DNA from: an uncultured Clostridia bacterium
Lineage (GTDB): Bacteria; Bacillota_A; Clostridia; Oscillospirales; Acutalibacteraceae
Length of the DNA stretch: 11,023 nucleotides
Reading direction: 5' to 3'
Assembly (NCBI GenBank): GCA_944380625.1
Contig: CALWIE010000051.1
Span: 1 to 11,023 of the forward strand
Numbering within the stretch: the stretch's first letter is position 1; the number at the start of each line of letters is the position of its first letter. The notes under the pieces are model-generated. The model saw nothing but the letters and a program-made list of their open reading frames with translations, was not told where the DNA came from and made no database searches. The position numbers were made by a program, and so were the translations under genes. Shown one piece after another: positions 1-6,769 of the stretch.

Positions 1-501
1 GAGGGCTTTGCCCACACGTCCAGCCGCCGCCGGTATGCCGCCCGGCTGGGGGTTTTCGCCCTTCTCTCCGAGGGGCCCTACCAGCTTTTGGTGTACGGGG
101 GGTTCCGGGCCCTCCCTGTGCAGAACGTGTTTTTCGAGCTCCTCTGCGCCCTGCTGGCCATGGCCTTGGTCCGGCGGGGAGGCCTCGGGCTTCTGGGGGC
201 CGCCGGCCTGGCGGCGGGGGCGGAGGTCCTGGGCCTGGACTACGGCGCCTACGGGGTCCTGCTGGCGGTGTGCTTCTCCCGGCTGCGGGGGAACCTCCCG
301 GGGACGTGCCTCTCCCTGGGGGCCTGCACGGCGGCCTACTGCCTGGCCCACCAGAGCTTTGTTCAGGCCTGGGCGGTGCTGGCGGCGGCGCCCCTGGCCC
401 TCTACAACCGGAAGAGGGGACGCCGCCTGCCCCGGTACGTCCCCTATATCTTCTACCCAGCCCACCTGCTGGTCCTGGGGATCCTAAAAGGGCTTTTCTA
501 G
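1..501 (+). CDS. TraX family integral membrane protein (5' truncated by window edge)
   Basis: The frame is open from base 1 to the TAG at 499-501, giving 166 C-terminal residues with no start in the window. The visible part begins EGFAHTSSRRRYAARLGVF and contains LSEGPYQLL, a GLDYGAYGVLL segment and, at the end, YIFYPAHLLVLGILKGLF. The spacing of hydrophobic helices and the Tyr-Pro-Ala-His motif match the TraX family, polytopic membrane proteins first named from F pilin N-acetylation. Chromosomal Bacillota members are common and their substrate is not established, so an acyltransferase-like role is inferred only from the family name. About five hydrophobic segments are visible, separated by Arg/Lys-rich turns such as YNRKRGRRLPRY, as expected for a multi-pass inner membrane protein. 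Family members are typically somewhat over 200 residues (from memory), so roughly a quarter to a third is probably missing upstream. Its stop codon overlaps that of the convergent GNAT gene. Confidence 0.85.
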   Translation, partial: EGFAHTSSRRRYAARLGVFALLSEGPYQLLVYGGFRALPVQNVFFELLCALLAMALVRRGGLGLLGAAGLAAGAEVLGLDYGAYGVLLAVCFSRLRGNLPGTCLSLGACTAAYCLAHQSFVQAWAVLAAAPLALYNRKRGRRLPRYVPYIFYPAHLLVLGILKGLF

Positions 502-968
502 GCCCGTCCCCCCTGGGGGGCCAGGCGGTGGACCCGCACTTGGAAGGTTTCGTTTCCCGGCATGGCGCCGGAGAGGGTCTCCCTCACCGCAAAGCCCAGG
601 CTCCGGTAGAGGGCCAGGGCCGGGCTGTTGCCCGCCAGCACCTCGATGGCAGAGATCCCCGGTTCCCGCTCCAGGGCCCGGGCTGCCAATGCCCGGCCCA
701 CGCCCTGGCGCTGGAAAGCGGGGGAGACGTACAGCCAGGCCAGCTCCTCCTCCGAATAGGCGCAGAAGCCCACCGGTTCCCCCTTTGCCAAGGCCACGTC
801 CAGGTGGGGGTACTCCAAAAGGCCCTCTTCCTCCGCCACATCGGCCAGGGGCCGGAAAGCGCCGGAGAGCCCTGCAAGGGCCAGCTCCTACCGGCGGGCG
901 CTGTCGTGGATGGCGCACAGGGCGGGCCAGTCCTCCGGGAGGAAGGGGCGTATCGTCCATGGATTCAT
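498..968 (-). pseudogene. GNAT family N-acetyltransferase interrupted by an in-frame TAG (codon 27)
   Basis: On the minus strand an ATG at 968-966, preceded by a near-perfect AAAGGAGGG ribosome site, opens a 156-codon frame. It reads MNPWTIRPFLPEDWPALCAI and so on, and ends at the TAG in 500-498. Codon 27 (890-888) is TAG, directly after HDSARR and before ELALAGL. Downstream the reading stays in frame and is clearly GNAT: ELAWLYVSP (residues 75-83), the acetyl-CoA pyrophosphate-binding motif QRQGVGRAL (86-94) and motif B NSPALALYRSLGF. GNAT enzymes move an acetyl group from acetyl-CoA to an amine; the substrate here is unknown. The break removes beta-1/alpha-1 from the main polypeptide. A restart at GTG 839 would yield 113 residues keeping the cofactor core, but I see no ribosome site there. 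CAG to TAG is one transition, so a recent nonsense mutation or a sequence error both fit. Confidence 0.8.
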
Positions 969-991
969 AGGAATCCCTCCTTTCGCCTTTC

Positions 992-1020
992 ATGGTAGCA
1001 TGTCCCAGCCCCCAAGGCAA
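992..1020 (-). promoter_or_regulatory. Probable promoter of the GNAT gene
   Basis: Read on the minus strand, TTGCCT (1020-1015) is followed after 17 bases by TACCAT (997-992). The -10 is preceded by TGC, giving an extended -10. The -10 lies 23 bases upstream of the GNAT start, leaving a short leader that contains the strong AGGAGG. The hexamers are only moderate matches to consensus, but spacing and placement fit. Confidence 0.45.
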
Positions 1021-1039
1021 GCCGGGGCGGGTTTTCCCA

Positions 1040-1068
1040 TTGTCAAACGGGGGGATTTCCTGTATAAT
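1040..1068 (+). promoter_or_regulatory. glyA promoter (TTGTCA-17-TATAAT)
   Basis: A -35 TTGTCA at 1040-1045 and a perfect -10 TATAAT at 1063-1068 are separated by 17 bases. The predicted start near 1075 gives a leader of about 55 bases before the glyA ATG. It is divergent from the GNAT promoter, with about 20 bases between the two -35/-35 elements. This is one of the clearest sigma-A type promoters in the window. Confidence 0.8.
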
Positions 1069-1089
1069 GGGAGAAAACGGGCGGGGCGC

Positions 1090-1101
1090 TCCCGGCCGGG
1101 A
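1090..1101. other. 12-bp perfect palindrome in the glyA leader
   Basis: TCCCGGCCGGGA is exactly self-complementary and lies about 15 bases after the predicted glyA transcription start, 28 bases before the ATG. It could be a protein-binding site in DNA or a short 4-bp hairpin in RNA with a GGCC loop. In such GC-rich sequence a chance palindrome of this length is possible. I do not recognise a riboswitch fold in the leader. Confidence 0.3.
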
Positions 1102-1129
1102 AGCTGAAAGAGAAAGGAAGTCGAACGCC

Positions 1130-2386
1130 ATGTTCAACGATTTGATGGATACCATCGGCTTTGTGGCAGGAAGCGACCCAGAGGTGGGCCTGGCCATGGA
1201 GAGGGAGCTGGCCCGCCAGCGGCGGAACCTGGAGCTGATCGCCTCAGAGAACATTGTCTCCCCGGCGGTGATGGCCGCCATGGGCTCGGTGCTCACCAAC
1301 AAGTACGCCGAGGGCTATCCCGGCAAGCGATACTACGGGGGATGCCAGTGCGTGGACGTTGTGGAGGACATCGCCCGCAGCCGGGCCTGCGAGCTGTTTG
1401 GGGCCCAGCACGCCAATGTCCAGCCCCACTCCGGGGCCCAGGCCAACCTGGCGGTGTACTTTGCCCTGCTCCAGCCCGGGGACACGGTGCTGGGCATGAA
1501 CCTCTCCGAGGGCGGCCACCTGACCCACGGCTCCCCGGTGAACATGTCCGGGGCGCTGTACAACTTTGTGGCCTACGGCGTGGACGAGAAGACCGGACGC
1601 ATCGACTACGAAAAACTTCTGGCCCAGGCTTTGGAGGTAAAGCCGAAACTCATTGTGGCCGGGGCCAGCGCCTTCCTCCGGGCCATCGACTTTGAAAAGT
1701 TCCGGCAGATCGCCGACGCCTGCGGGGCCAAGCTCATGGTGGACATGGCCCACATCGCCGGGCTGGTGGCCGCCGGGGTCCATCAGAACCCGGTGCCCTG
1801 GGCCGACGTGGTCACCACCACCACCCACAAGACCCTCCGGGGCCCCCGGGGCGGCCTGATCCTCTGCAAGGAGGAGTACGCCAAAGCCATCGACAAGGCC
1901 ATTTTCCCCGGCACCCAGGGCGGCCCCCTGATGCACATCATCGCCGCCAAGGCCGTCTGCCTGGGGGAGGCCCTGCAGCCCGCCTTTAAGGACTACGGCC
2001 GCCAGGTGGTGCAAAACGCCCAGGCCCTGGCCCAGGGCCTGCTGGACCGGGGTGTGAAGCTGGTCTCCGGCGGCACGGACAACCACCTGATGCTCATCGA
2101 CCTGACCGGCTCGGAGCTCACCGGCAAGGAGCTGGAGCGCCGCCTGGACGAGGTGTACATCACCGCCAACAAGAACACCGTCCCCGGGGAAAAGCGCAGC
2201 CCCTTCACCACCAGCGGCGTGCGGCTGGGCACCCCCGCCGTCACCACCCGGGGCCTCCGGGAGGAGGACATGGACGAGGTCGCCGCCTGCATCGCCCTGT
2301 GCATGGAGGAGGGCTTTGAGGAGCGCGTCCAGGCCATCCGGGACCGGGTGGAGGCCATCTGCCAAAAGTACCCCCTGTATGCCTGA
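1130..2386 (+). CDS. glyA: Serine hydroxymethyltransferase
   Basis: GlyA interconverts serine plus tetrahydrofolate with glycine plus 5,10-methylene-tetrahydrofolate in the cytoplasm. It is the main source of one-carbon units. The 418-residue protein is normal length for bacterial SHMT. Visible hallmarks are NLELIASEN (33-41), [15 protein letters not shown] (57-71), GGHLTHG (128-134), the cofactor-pocket [13 protein letters not shown] (204-216), the PLP-lysine motif [14 protein letters not shown] with Lys234, and the substrate carboxylate arginine in SGVRLGTPA (Arg366). The ATG at 1130 is chosen because it follows an AAAGGA ribosome site 11 bases upstream, starts where the family starts, and lies about 55 bases after a good promoter. 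The frame is open further upstream but that extension has no family character and would cross the promoter. The stretch SAFLR (180-184), where I recall SAYPR or SAYS in relatives, is slightly divergent. The gene appears monocistronic, with a terminator 58 bases downstream. Confidence 0.97.
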   Translation: MFNDLMDTIGFVAGSDPEVGLAMERELARQRRNLELIASENIVSPAVMAAMGSVLTNKYAEGYPGKRYYGGCQCVDVVEDIARSRACELFGAQHANVQPHSGAQANLAVYFALLQPGDTVLGMNLSEGGHLTHGSPVNMSGALYNFVAYGVDEKTGRIDYEKLLAQALEVKPKLIVAGASAFLRAIDFEKFRQIADACGAKLMVDMAHIAGLVAAGVHQNPVPWADVVTTTTHKTLRGPRGGLILCKEEYAKAIDKAIFPGTQGGPLMHIIAAKAVCLGEALQPAFKDYGRQVVQNAQALAQGLLDRGVKLVSGGTDNHLMLIDLTGSELTGKELERRLDEVYITANKNTVPGEKRSPFTTSGVRLGTPAVTTRGLREEDMDEVAACIALCMEEGFEERVQAIRDRVEAICQKYPLYA

Positions 2387-2443
2387 GAGGGGCCGGCGCT
2401 GCCGGCTTGCCTGACGGGGCTCGTTCGGAAACACGGCAAGGAG

Positions 2444-2476
2444 GCCGCTGGGAGGAACGTCTCCCGGCGGCTTTTT
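2444..2476 (+). terminator. Intrinsic terminator after glyA
   Basis: An 11-bp stem pairs 2444-2454 (GCCGCTGGGAG) with 2461-2471 (CTCCCGGCGGC), with one G-U pair. The loop is GAACGT and the stem is followed at once by TTTTT (2472-2476). It lies 58 bases past the glyA stop and separates glyA from the rarA promoter. Confidence 0.88.
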
Positions 2477-2513
2477 GCGGGTGTGAGCTCAAACGTTTGT
2501 TTGTTTAAATCGG

Positions 2514-2542
2514 TTGCGTTTTCGGAAAAAGGATGGTAGAAT
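2514..2542 (+). promoter_or_regulatory. rarA promoter (TTGCGT-17-TGgTAGAAT)
   Basis: A -35 TTGCGT at 2514-2519 and -10 TAGAAT at 2537-2542 have a 17-base spacer, and TGG before the -10 makes it an extended -10. Just upstream is an AT-rich patch (2490-2510) of the UP-element type that also holds the palindrome CAAACGTTTG (2490-2499). Predicted transcription start is near 2549, about 34 bases before the rarA ATG. Confidence 0.65.
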
Positions 2543-2582
2543 AGGGCATATCCAGAAAACTTGTGGGGAAGGGGGGCTTTTC

Positions 2583-3851
2583 ATGGCGGCGCCTTTGGCG
2601 GACCGGGTCCGCCCCACCGCCTTGGACCAGGTGGTGGGCCAGCAGCACATTTTGGGGCCGGGCCGCGCCCTGCGGAAGATCATCGAGTCCGGGGAAGTGC
2701 CCAACATGGTCTTTTACGGCCCCTCCGGGGTGGGGAAGACCACTGTGGCCTCCCTCATCGCCAAGAATACCCGGCGGCACCTGGTAAAGCTCAACGGCAC
2801 CACCGCCTCCACCGCGGACATCAAGGCGGCCGCCGCCAGCACCCGCACCTTTGAAGGGGTGAACGGGGTGCTCCTCTACCTGGACGAGATTCAGTACTTC
2901 AACAAAAAGCAGCAGCAGACCCTCTTGGAGTTTTTGGAAAATGGCTCCATCACCCTCATCGCCTCCACCACGGAGAACCCCTATTTCTACGTCTACAACG
3001 CCATTTTAAGCCGTTCCACCGTGTTTGAGTTCAAGCCCGTGGAGAGCGCCGAAATCGAAAAGGCCGTAGAGCGGGCCTTCCAGATCCTCTCGGAAGAGGA
3101 CCGCCCGGTGCTGCCGGAGGAGGGGGTGTGCGCCCACATCGCCTCCCACTGCGGCGGGGATGTGCGCAAGGCCATGAACGCCGTGGAGCTCTCCGCCGTC
3201 GCCTGCGACAGCGGCGGCCCCCACATTGAGGTCACCCTGAAGGCCGCCCGGGAACTGACCCAGAAGAGCACCATGCGCTACGACAAAAACGGGGACGAGC
3301 ACTACGACCTGATGAGCGCCTTCCAGAAGTCCATGCGGGGCTCGGACCCGGACGCCACCGTCCATTACCTGGGCCGCCTGCTGGAGGCCGGGGACCTGCC
3401 CGCCGTGTGCCGGCGGCTGCTGGTGTGCGCCTGCGAGGACGTGGGCCTTGCCTGGCCCCAGATCATCCCCATCGCGAAGGCCGCAGTGGACATCGCCCTG
3501 ATGGTGGGCCTTCCCGAGGCCCGCATTCCCCTGGCGGACGCGGCGGTGCTGGTGGCCCTGGCCCCCAAGTCCAACTCCGCCTACGCGGCCTTGGACAGGG
3601 CTGTGGCCGACATCCGGGCGGGAAGGGCCGGGCCCATCCCCCGGAACCTGCAAAACAAGCACTTCGACTCCGCCGAGGTGGAGCGCAAGGGCCAGTTTTA
3701 CCAATATCCCCACGACGCCCCCCACCACTGGCTGCCCCAGCAGTACCTGCCCGACTCCCTCTTGGGGGCCCGCTATTACCACTGGGGGGACAACAAAAAC
3801 GAGCAGGCCTTTCGGGCCTATTGGGAAAAGATCAAGCATACAGGGGCCTGA
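2583..3851 (+). CDS. rarA: Replication-associated recombination protein A (RarA/MgsA family AAA+ ATPase)
   Basis: RarA is a cytoplasmic AAA+ ATPase related to clamp-loader subunits that acts at stalled replication forks and on SSB-coated DNA ends. The 422 residues are normal for the family. Seen in order: the N-terminal PLADRVRPTALDQVVGQQHILG (4-25), Walker A GPSGVGKTT (46-54), Walker B LLYLDEIQ (97-104), sensor 1 ASTTENP (127-133), a candidate arginine finger in ILSRST (Arg144), and sensor 2 GGDVRKAMNAVE (191-202). The C-terminal tetramerisation region includes YDLMSAFQKSMRGSDPDA, PEARIPLADAAV, and a tail with HFDSAEVERKGQFYQYPHDAP. The ATG at 2583 follows AAGGGGGG by 6-7 bases and begins where relatives begin. 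An in-frame TTG at 2514 is rejected because it coincides with the -35 element. The stop codon sits in the loop of a short hairpin, and hrb follows after 37 bases, so the two are probably co-transcribed. Confidence 0.95.
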   Translation: MAAPLADRVRPTALDQVVGQQHILGPGRALRKIIESGEVPNMVFYGPSGVGKTTVASLIAKNTRRHLVKLNGTTASTADIKAAAASTRTFEGVNGVLLYLDEIQYFNKKQQQTLLEFLENGSITLIASTTENPYFYVYNAILSRSTVFEFKPVESAEIEKAVERAFQILSEEDRPVLPEEGVCAHIASHCGGDVRKAMNAVELSAVACDSGGPHIEVTLKAARELTQKSTMRYDKNGDEHYDLMSAFQKSMRGSDPDATVHYLGRLLEAGDLPAVCRRLLVCACEDVGLAWPQIIPIAKAAVDIALMVGLPEARIPLADAAVLVALAPKSNSAYAALDRAVADIRAGRAGPIPRNLQNKHFDSAEVERKGQFYQYPHDAPHHWLPQQYLPDSLLGARYYHWGDNKNEQAFRAYWEKIKHTGA

Positions 3852-3857
3852 GGCCCC
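3843..3857 (+). other. Hairpin with the rarA stop codon as its loop
   Basis: GGGGCC (3843-3848) and GGCCCC (3852-3857) are exact complements, and the three bases between them are the rarA TGA. No T-tract follows, so it is unlikely to terminate transcription alone. It could stabilise a processed rarA 3' end or reduce ribosome read-in to hrb. It may also be coincidental in GC-rich DNA. Confidence 0.45.
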
Positions 3858-3874
3858 GTATGATGTGTAAAAAA

Positions 3875-3880
3875 AGGAGG
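3875..3880 (+). promoter_or_regulatory. Ribosome binding site fixing the GTG start of hrb
   Basis: A perfect AGGAGG preceded by an A-run sits 8 bases before GTG 3889. The next ATG (3898) would be 17 bases away, so the GTG is the better start. Confidence 0.85.
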
Positions 3881-3888
3881 TACGCACA

Positions 3889-4560
3889 GTGAAACCCATG
3901 GTTCTGGGAAACCTTTCCTACGGCATGTACGCCATCGGCGTAAAGGACGGCAGCCGCCCCAACGCCTGCATTGTGAACACGGTGATGCAGATCTCCAAGG
4001 CATCCCCCTCTTCGGCCCCCCTGGTGGCGGTGGCCATGAACAAGGCAAACTACAGCTGCGAGTGCATAGAGAAAGAGGGGGTCTTCACCATCTCCGTGCT
4101 GTCCCAGGAGACCCCTGCCACCGCCATTGGGGCCCTGGGGTTTGTCTCCGGCCGGCACGTGGACAAGCTGGAGAGCATCCGCCACAAGGTGTTGGTGGAG
4201 GGGGTCCCCGTCATCAAGGAGAACACCTGCTGCTGGTTCCTGTGCCAGGTCAAGAGCGTGGCTGAGACCCAGGGCCAAAAGGTCTTCATCGCGGAGATCA
4301 CCGCCGGCAGCGACGAGGCCGTGGGCGTCCCCATGACCTACCAGTACTACGTGGAGAAGCTGGGCGGGGCCTCCCCGAAAAACTCCCCCACCTACCTGCC
4401 CCCGGCCAAGACCTTTGACAAGTCCAGCGGCGAGAGCTTTGTCTGCTCGGTGTGCGGCTATGTGTACAGCGACCCCAACTTCGGCTTTGAAGAGCTCCCT
4501 GTGGACTGGACCTGCCCGGTCTGCAAGATGCCCAAAAAGGCCTTTGTGCGGAAAAAGTGA
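3889..4560 (+). CDS. hrb: High-molecular-weight rubredoxin: flavin reductase domain fused to rubredoxin
   Basis: Residues 1-160 form a flavin reductase-like FMN-binding domain ([12 protein letters not shown] at 25-36, NYSCECI at 54-60, FTISVLS at 66-72, FVSGRHVDK at 85-93). Residues 183-223 form a rubredoxin with iron ligands CSVCGY (Cys186, Cys189) and CPVC (Cys209, Cys212), plus the typical [12 protein letters not shown] Pro/Lys/Ser-rich linker joins them. The Moorella Hrb of this architecture passes electrons from NAD(P)H through FMN to the rubredoxin iron and on to a flavodiiron protein that reduces O2 or NO, so the same cytoplasmic role is inferred. No flavodiiron gene is in the window. 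The second knuckle reads CPVCK where classical rubredoxins have CPxCG. Start is GTG with a perfect AGGAGG. The 37-base gap after rarA has no visible promoter, suggesting read-through from rarA. A terminator follows. Confidence 0.88.
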   Translation: MKPMVLGNLSYGMYAIGVKDGSRPNACIVNTVMQISKASPSSAPLVAVAMNKANYSCECIEKEGVFTISVLSQETPATAIGALGFVSGRHVDKLESIRHKVLVEGVPVIKENTCCWFLCQVKSVAETQGQKVFIAEITAGSDEAVGVPMTYQYYVEKLGGASPKNSPTYLPPAKTFDKSSGESFVCSVCGYVYSDPNFGFEELPVDWTCPVCKMPKKAFVRKK

Positions 4561-4592
4561 AGATCCCCGCTCACCTTGCCGGGGCGGCTGCC

Positions 4593-4627
4593 GGGCGCTC
4601 CCCCTCTCTGGGCGGGGCGCCCTTTTT
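4593..4627 (+). terminator. Intrinsic terminator after hrb
   Basis: GGGCGC (4593-4598) pairs with GCGCCC (4617-4622). The stem extends past a bulged T by further C-G pairs and is followed directly by TTTTT (4623-4627). It lies between the hrb stop and the next promoter. Confidence 0.78.
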
Positions 4628-4647
4628 GCGGGGGCTGCCGGGCCCCG

Positions 4648-4677
4648 TTGACAACCCCTTCCCGCCGGTGCTACAAT
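4648..4677 (+). promoter_or_regulatory. Strong promoter of the GH120/trmO unit (TTGACA-18-TGcTACAAT)
   Basis: A consensus -35 TTGACA at 4648-4653 is followed after 18 bases by TACAAT (4672-4677) with an extended -10 TGC. Predicted transcription start is near 4684, giving a leader of about 60 bases. It is the nearest match to a consensus -35 in the window, and suggests a promoter that is strong unless repressed. Confidence 0.85.
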
Positions 4678-4692
4678 CACCCTGGGACCCGG

Positions 4693-4711
4693 CTCCCCGG
4701 CCTGCGGGGAG
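4693..4711 (+). other. Leader hairpin near the 5' end of the GH120 mRNA
   Basis: CTCCCCG (4693-4699) pairs perfectly with CGGGGAG (4705-4711) around a GCCTG loop, beginning about 9 bases after the predicted transcription start. There is no T-tract. A 5' mRNA-stabilising stem or a protein-binding palindrome are both possible. The ribosome site at 4733-4737 lies outside the stem, so it does not itself block translation. Confidence 0.5.
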
Positions 4712-4732
4712 AAGGGAATTTCTTTAGTAAAG

Positions 4733-4737
4733 GGAGG
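4733..4737 (+). promoter_or_regulatory. Ribosome binding site for the TTG start of the GH120 gene
   Basis: GGAGG within AAAGGGAGGATC lies 7 bases before TTG 4745. The protein then begins MKIYVSASVRRSGDGS, which is where family members start. No ATG in frame lies nearby. Confidence 0.8.
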
Positions 4738-4744
4738 ATCTGTC

Positions 4745-6769
4745 TTGAAGATCTATGTTTCAGCCAGCGTCAGGCGCAGCGGGGACGGCTCGAAAGAGGC
4801 CCCCTTCCAGACCATCTCCGAGGCGGCCCAGGCGGCCGTCCCCGGGGACGAGGTCCTTGTGCTGCCCGGCTTTTACCGGGAGTGGGTGGACCCCCAGCGG
4901 GGCGGCGCCTCGGAGGACCGCCCCATCACCTACCGCTCCCAGGTGCCCGGGGGCGCGGTCATCACCGGGGCAGAGGTGGTGAAGTCCTGGCAGCCCTATG
5001 AGGGGGACGTGTGGGTGGCCCGGGTCTCCAACGGCCTGTTCGGCGCCTACAACCCCTACACCACCCTGATCGAAGGGGACTGGTACGTGCCCCAAAAGCC
5101 CTTCCACACCGGGGAGGTCTACCTAAACGGCAAATCCCTCTACGAGGCCGAGGACCTGGAAGGGGTCCTCCACCCCCAGATGGACCGGGCCTCTTGGGAC
5201 CCGGAGTTCACCCTCTACCGGTGGTACACCTGCCAGGAGGAGGGCTGCACGGTTTTGTACGCCAACTTCCACGGGGCCGACCCCAACCGGGAGACCGTGG
5301 AGATCAACGTCCGCCGCAACTGCTTTTACCCCAGCAGGACCGGGATAAACTACATCACCCTGTCCGGGTTTGTCATCCGGCAGGCGGCCACCCAGTGGGC
5401 CCCGCCCACCGCCTATCAGGAGGGCATGGTGGGCCCCCACTGGGCCAAGGGGTGGATCATCGAGGACTGCGAGATCTCCGACTCCAAGTGCTCGGGCATC
5501 TCCCTGGGCAAATACCTCCAGCCGGAAAACGACAACAAGTGGCTCCGCAAGAAGTACAAGGACGGCACCCAGACCGAGCGGGAGTGCATCTGCCTGGCCC
5601 AGATCCAGGGCTGGACCAAGGAGAACATCGGCCACCACATCATCCGCCGGTGCAACATCCACGACTGCGGCCAGACAGGCATTGTGGGCCATCTGGGCGG
5701 GGTGTTCTCCCTCATTGAGGACAACCACATCCACCACATCAACAACAAGCAGAACCTGTCCGGCGCGGAGATCGGCGGCATCAAGATGCACGCCGCCATC
5801 GACGTCACCTACCGCCGCAACCACATCCACCACTGCACCCGGGGCCTGTGGCTGGACTGGCAGGCCCAGGGCACCCGGGTCACCCAGAACCTGTTCCACG
5901 ACAACACCCTGCCCTGCCTGAGCCAGCACCCCGCCCCGGAGGAGTTCCAGGGCATGGGGGAGGACATCTTCGTGGAGGTCTCCCACGGCCCCACCCTCAT
6001 CGACAACAACCTCCTGCTCTCCCCCCGGTCCCTGAAGCTGGCGGCCCAGGGGGTGGCGGTGGTCCACAACCTGATCGCCGGGGCCCTGACCTGCGTGGGT
6101 GGGGGCACGGACAACGGGGCCCCCAACCTGCCCTCCCCCCGGTACACCCCCTACCATGTGCCTCACCGGACAGAGGTGATGGGCTTTATGACTTTCCTCC
6201 ACGGGGACGTGCGCTTTTACAACAACCTCTTCGTCCAGCAGCCGGTGCACCCCGCCCTGGAGGAGCTTTCCCGGCGGTCCAAGGGCCAGCCCAACCCCTG
6301 GGACGACAACAACGTGGAGGCGGGCACCTTCCCCTACGACGGCTACCCCACCCTTCCGGAGTGGGAGAAGATGTTCGAGGGCTACTGCGGCATGGGCTCC
6401 GAGCCCAGCGACCGGTATTACTCCCACTTGCCTGTGTGGGCGGCGGGGAACGTGTATGCCGGCGGGGCCAGGCCCTGGGAAAAGGAGGAGCATCCCACGG
6501 TGGTCCCCGGCCCCGTCTCCCTGCGCCTGCGGGAGGAGGGGGGACGCTACACCCTGGAGACGGACCTGTACCGGAAGCTTCCCCCGGTGAAGACCCCCTT
6601 TGTCTCCACCGAGCTTTTGGGGGAGGCCTTCGAGCCCGAGGAGAAGTTTGAAAACCCCGACGGCAGCCCCATCCAGTTTGACCGGGACTACTTCGGCCGC
6701 CACCGGGGGCCGGACCCCCTGCCCGGGCCCTTCGCCTCCGAGGCGGAGCTGGGAGAACCCCTGTTTTGA
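4745..6769 (+). CDS. GH120-type beta-xylosidase (right-handed parallel beta-helix)
   Basis: The 674-residue protein strongly resembles GH120 beta-xylosidases such as Thermoanaerobacterium XylC, as I recall that sequence. These enzymes remove xylose from xylobiose and xylo-oligosaccharides with retention. Matching landmarks are the N-terminal GSKEAPFQTISEAA (15-28) and GFYREWV (42-48), then VYLNGKSLYE, YANFHGADPN, EINVRRNCFYP, WAPPTAYQEGMVGP, GWIIED, HDCGQTGIVGHLGGVFS and GIKMHAAIDV. GLWLDWQAQGTR carries Asp371, the likely nucleophile, and FVEVSHGP carries Glu411, the likely acid/base. Both assignments come from the XylC mechanism. Many short NxI/HxI repeats mark the beta-helix coils. About 17 extra residues (around 389-407) seem to lie between the two catalytic segments relative to XylC. 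There is no signal peptide, so it acts in the cytoplasm on imported oligosaccharides. No transporter or xylose genes are adjacent. The TTG start has a good ribosome site. Confidence 0.85.
   Translation: MKIYVSASVRRSGDGSKEAPFQTISEAAQAAVPGDEVLVLPGFYREWVDPQRGGASEDRPITYRSQVPGGAVITGAEVVKSWQPYEGDVWVARVSNGLFGAYNPYTTLIEGDWYVPQKPFHTGEVYLNGKSLYEAEDLEGVLHPQMDRASWDPEFTLYRWYTCQEEGCTVLYANFHGADPNRETVEINVRRNCFYPSRTGINYITLSGFVIRQAATQWAPPTAYQEGMVGPHWAKGWIIEDCEISDSKCSGISLGKYLQPENDNKWLRKKYKDGTQTERECICLAQIQGWTKENIGHHIIRRCNIHDCGQTGIVGHLGGVFSLIEDNHIHHINNKQNLSGAEIGGIKMHAAIDVTYRRNHIHHCTRGLWLDWQAQGTRVTQNLFHDNTLPCLSQHPAPEEFQGMGEDIFVEVSHGPTLIDNNLLLSPRSLKLAAQGVAVVHNLIAGALTCVGGGTDNGAPNLPSPRYTPYHVPHRTEVMGFMTFLHGDVRFYNNLFVQQPVHPALEELSRRSKGQPNPWDDNNVEAGTFPYDGYPTLPEWEKMFEGYCGMGSEPSDRYYSHLPVWAAGNVYAGGARPWEKEEHPTVVPGPVSLRLREEGGRYTLETDLYRKLPPVKTPFVSTELLGEAFEPEEKFENPDGSPIQFDRDYFGRHRGPDPLPGPFASEAELGEPLF

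Noticed and set aside
888..890. TAG recoding (for example pyrrolysine or glutamine) in this genome
   Set aside because: Two other genes in the window, TraX and trmO, end at TAG in expected places, and no suppressor tRNA is visible.
992..1129. Upstream in-frame extension of glyA
   Set aside because: It would run through the glyA promoter and leader. SHMT proteins start near MFNDLMD, and the ribosome site supports ATG 1130.
1069..1129. Riboswitch in the glyA leader
   Set aside because: The leader is only about 55 bases and shows just a 12-bp palindrome, with no recognisable aptamer or terminator/antiterminator pair.
1244..2434. Minus-strand open frame (about 396 codons) opposite glyA
   Set aside because: Low-complexity Gly/Val/His protein with no motif, antisense to a certain gene.
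2514..2582. Upstream TTG start for rarA
   Set aside because: The TTG is part of the predicted -35 hexamer, there is no ribosome site, and the added residues are not family-like.
5123..6703. Long minus-strand open frame (about 526 codons) opposite the xylosidase gene
   Set aside because: It is the antisense of a clearly homologous gene. Its sequence is Gly/Val/Leu/His-rich without family motifs, the usual shadow of G/C-ending codons.
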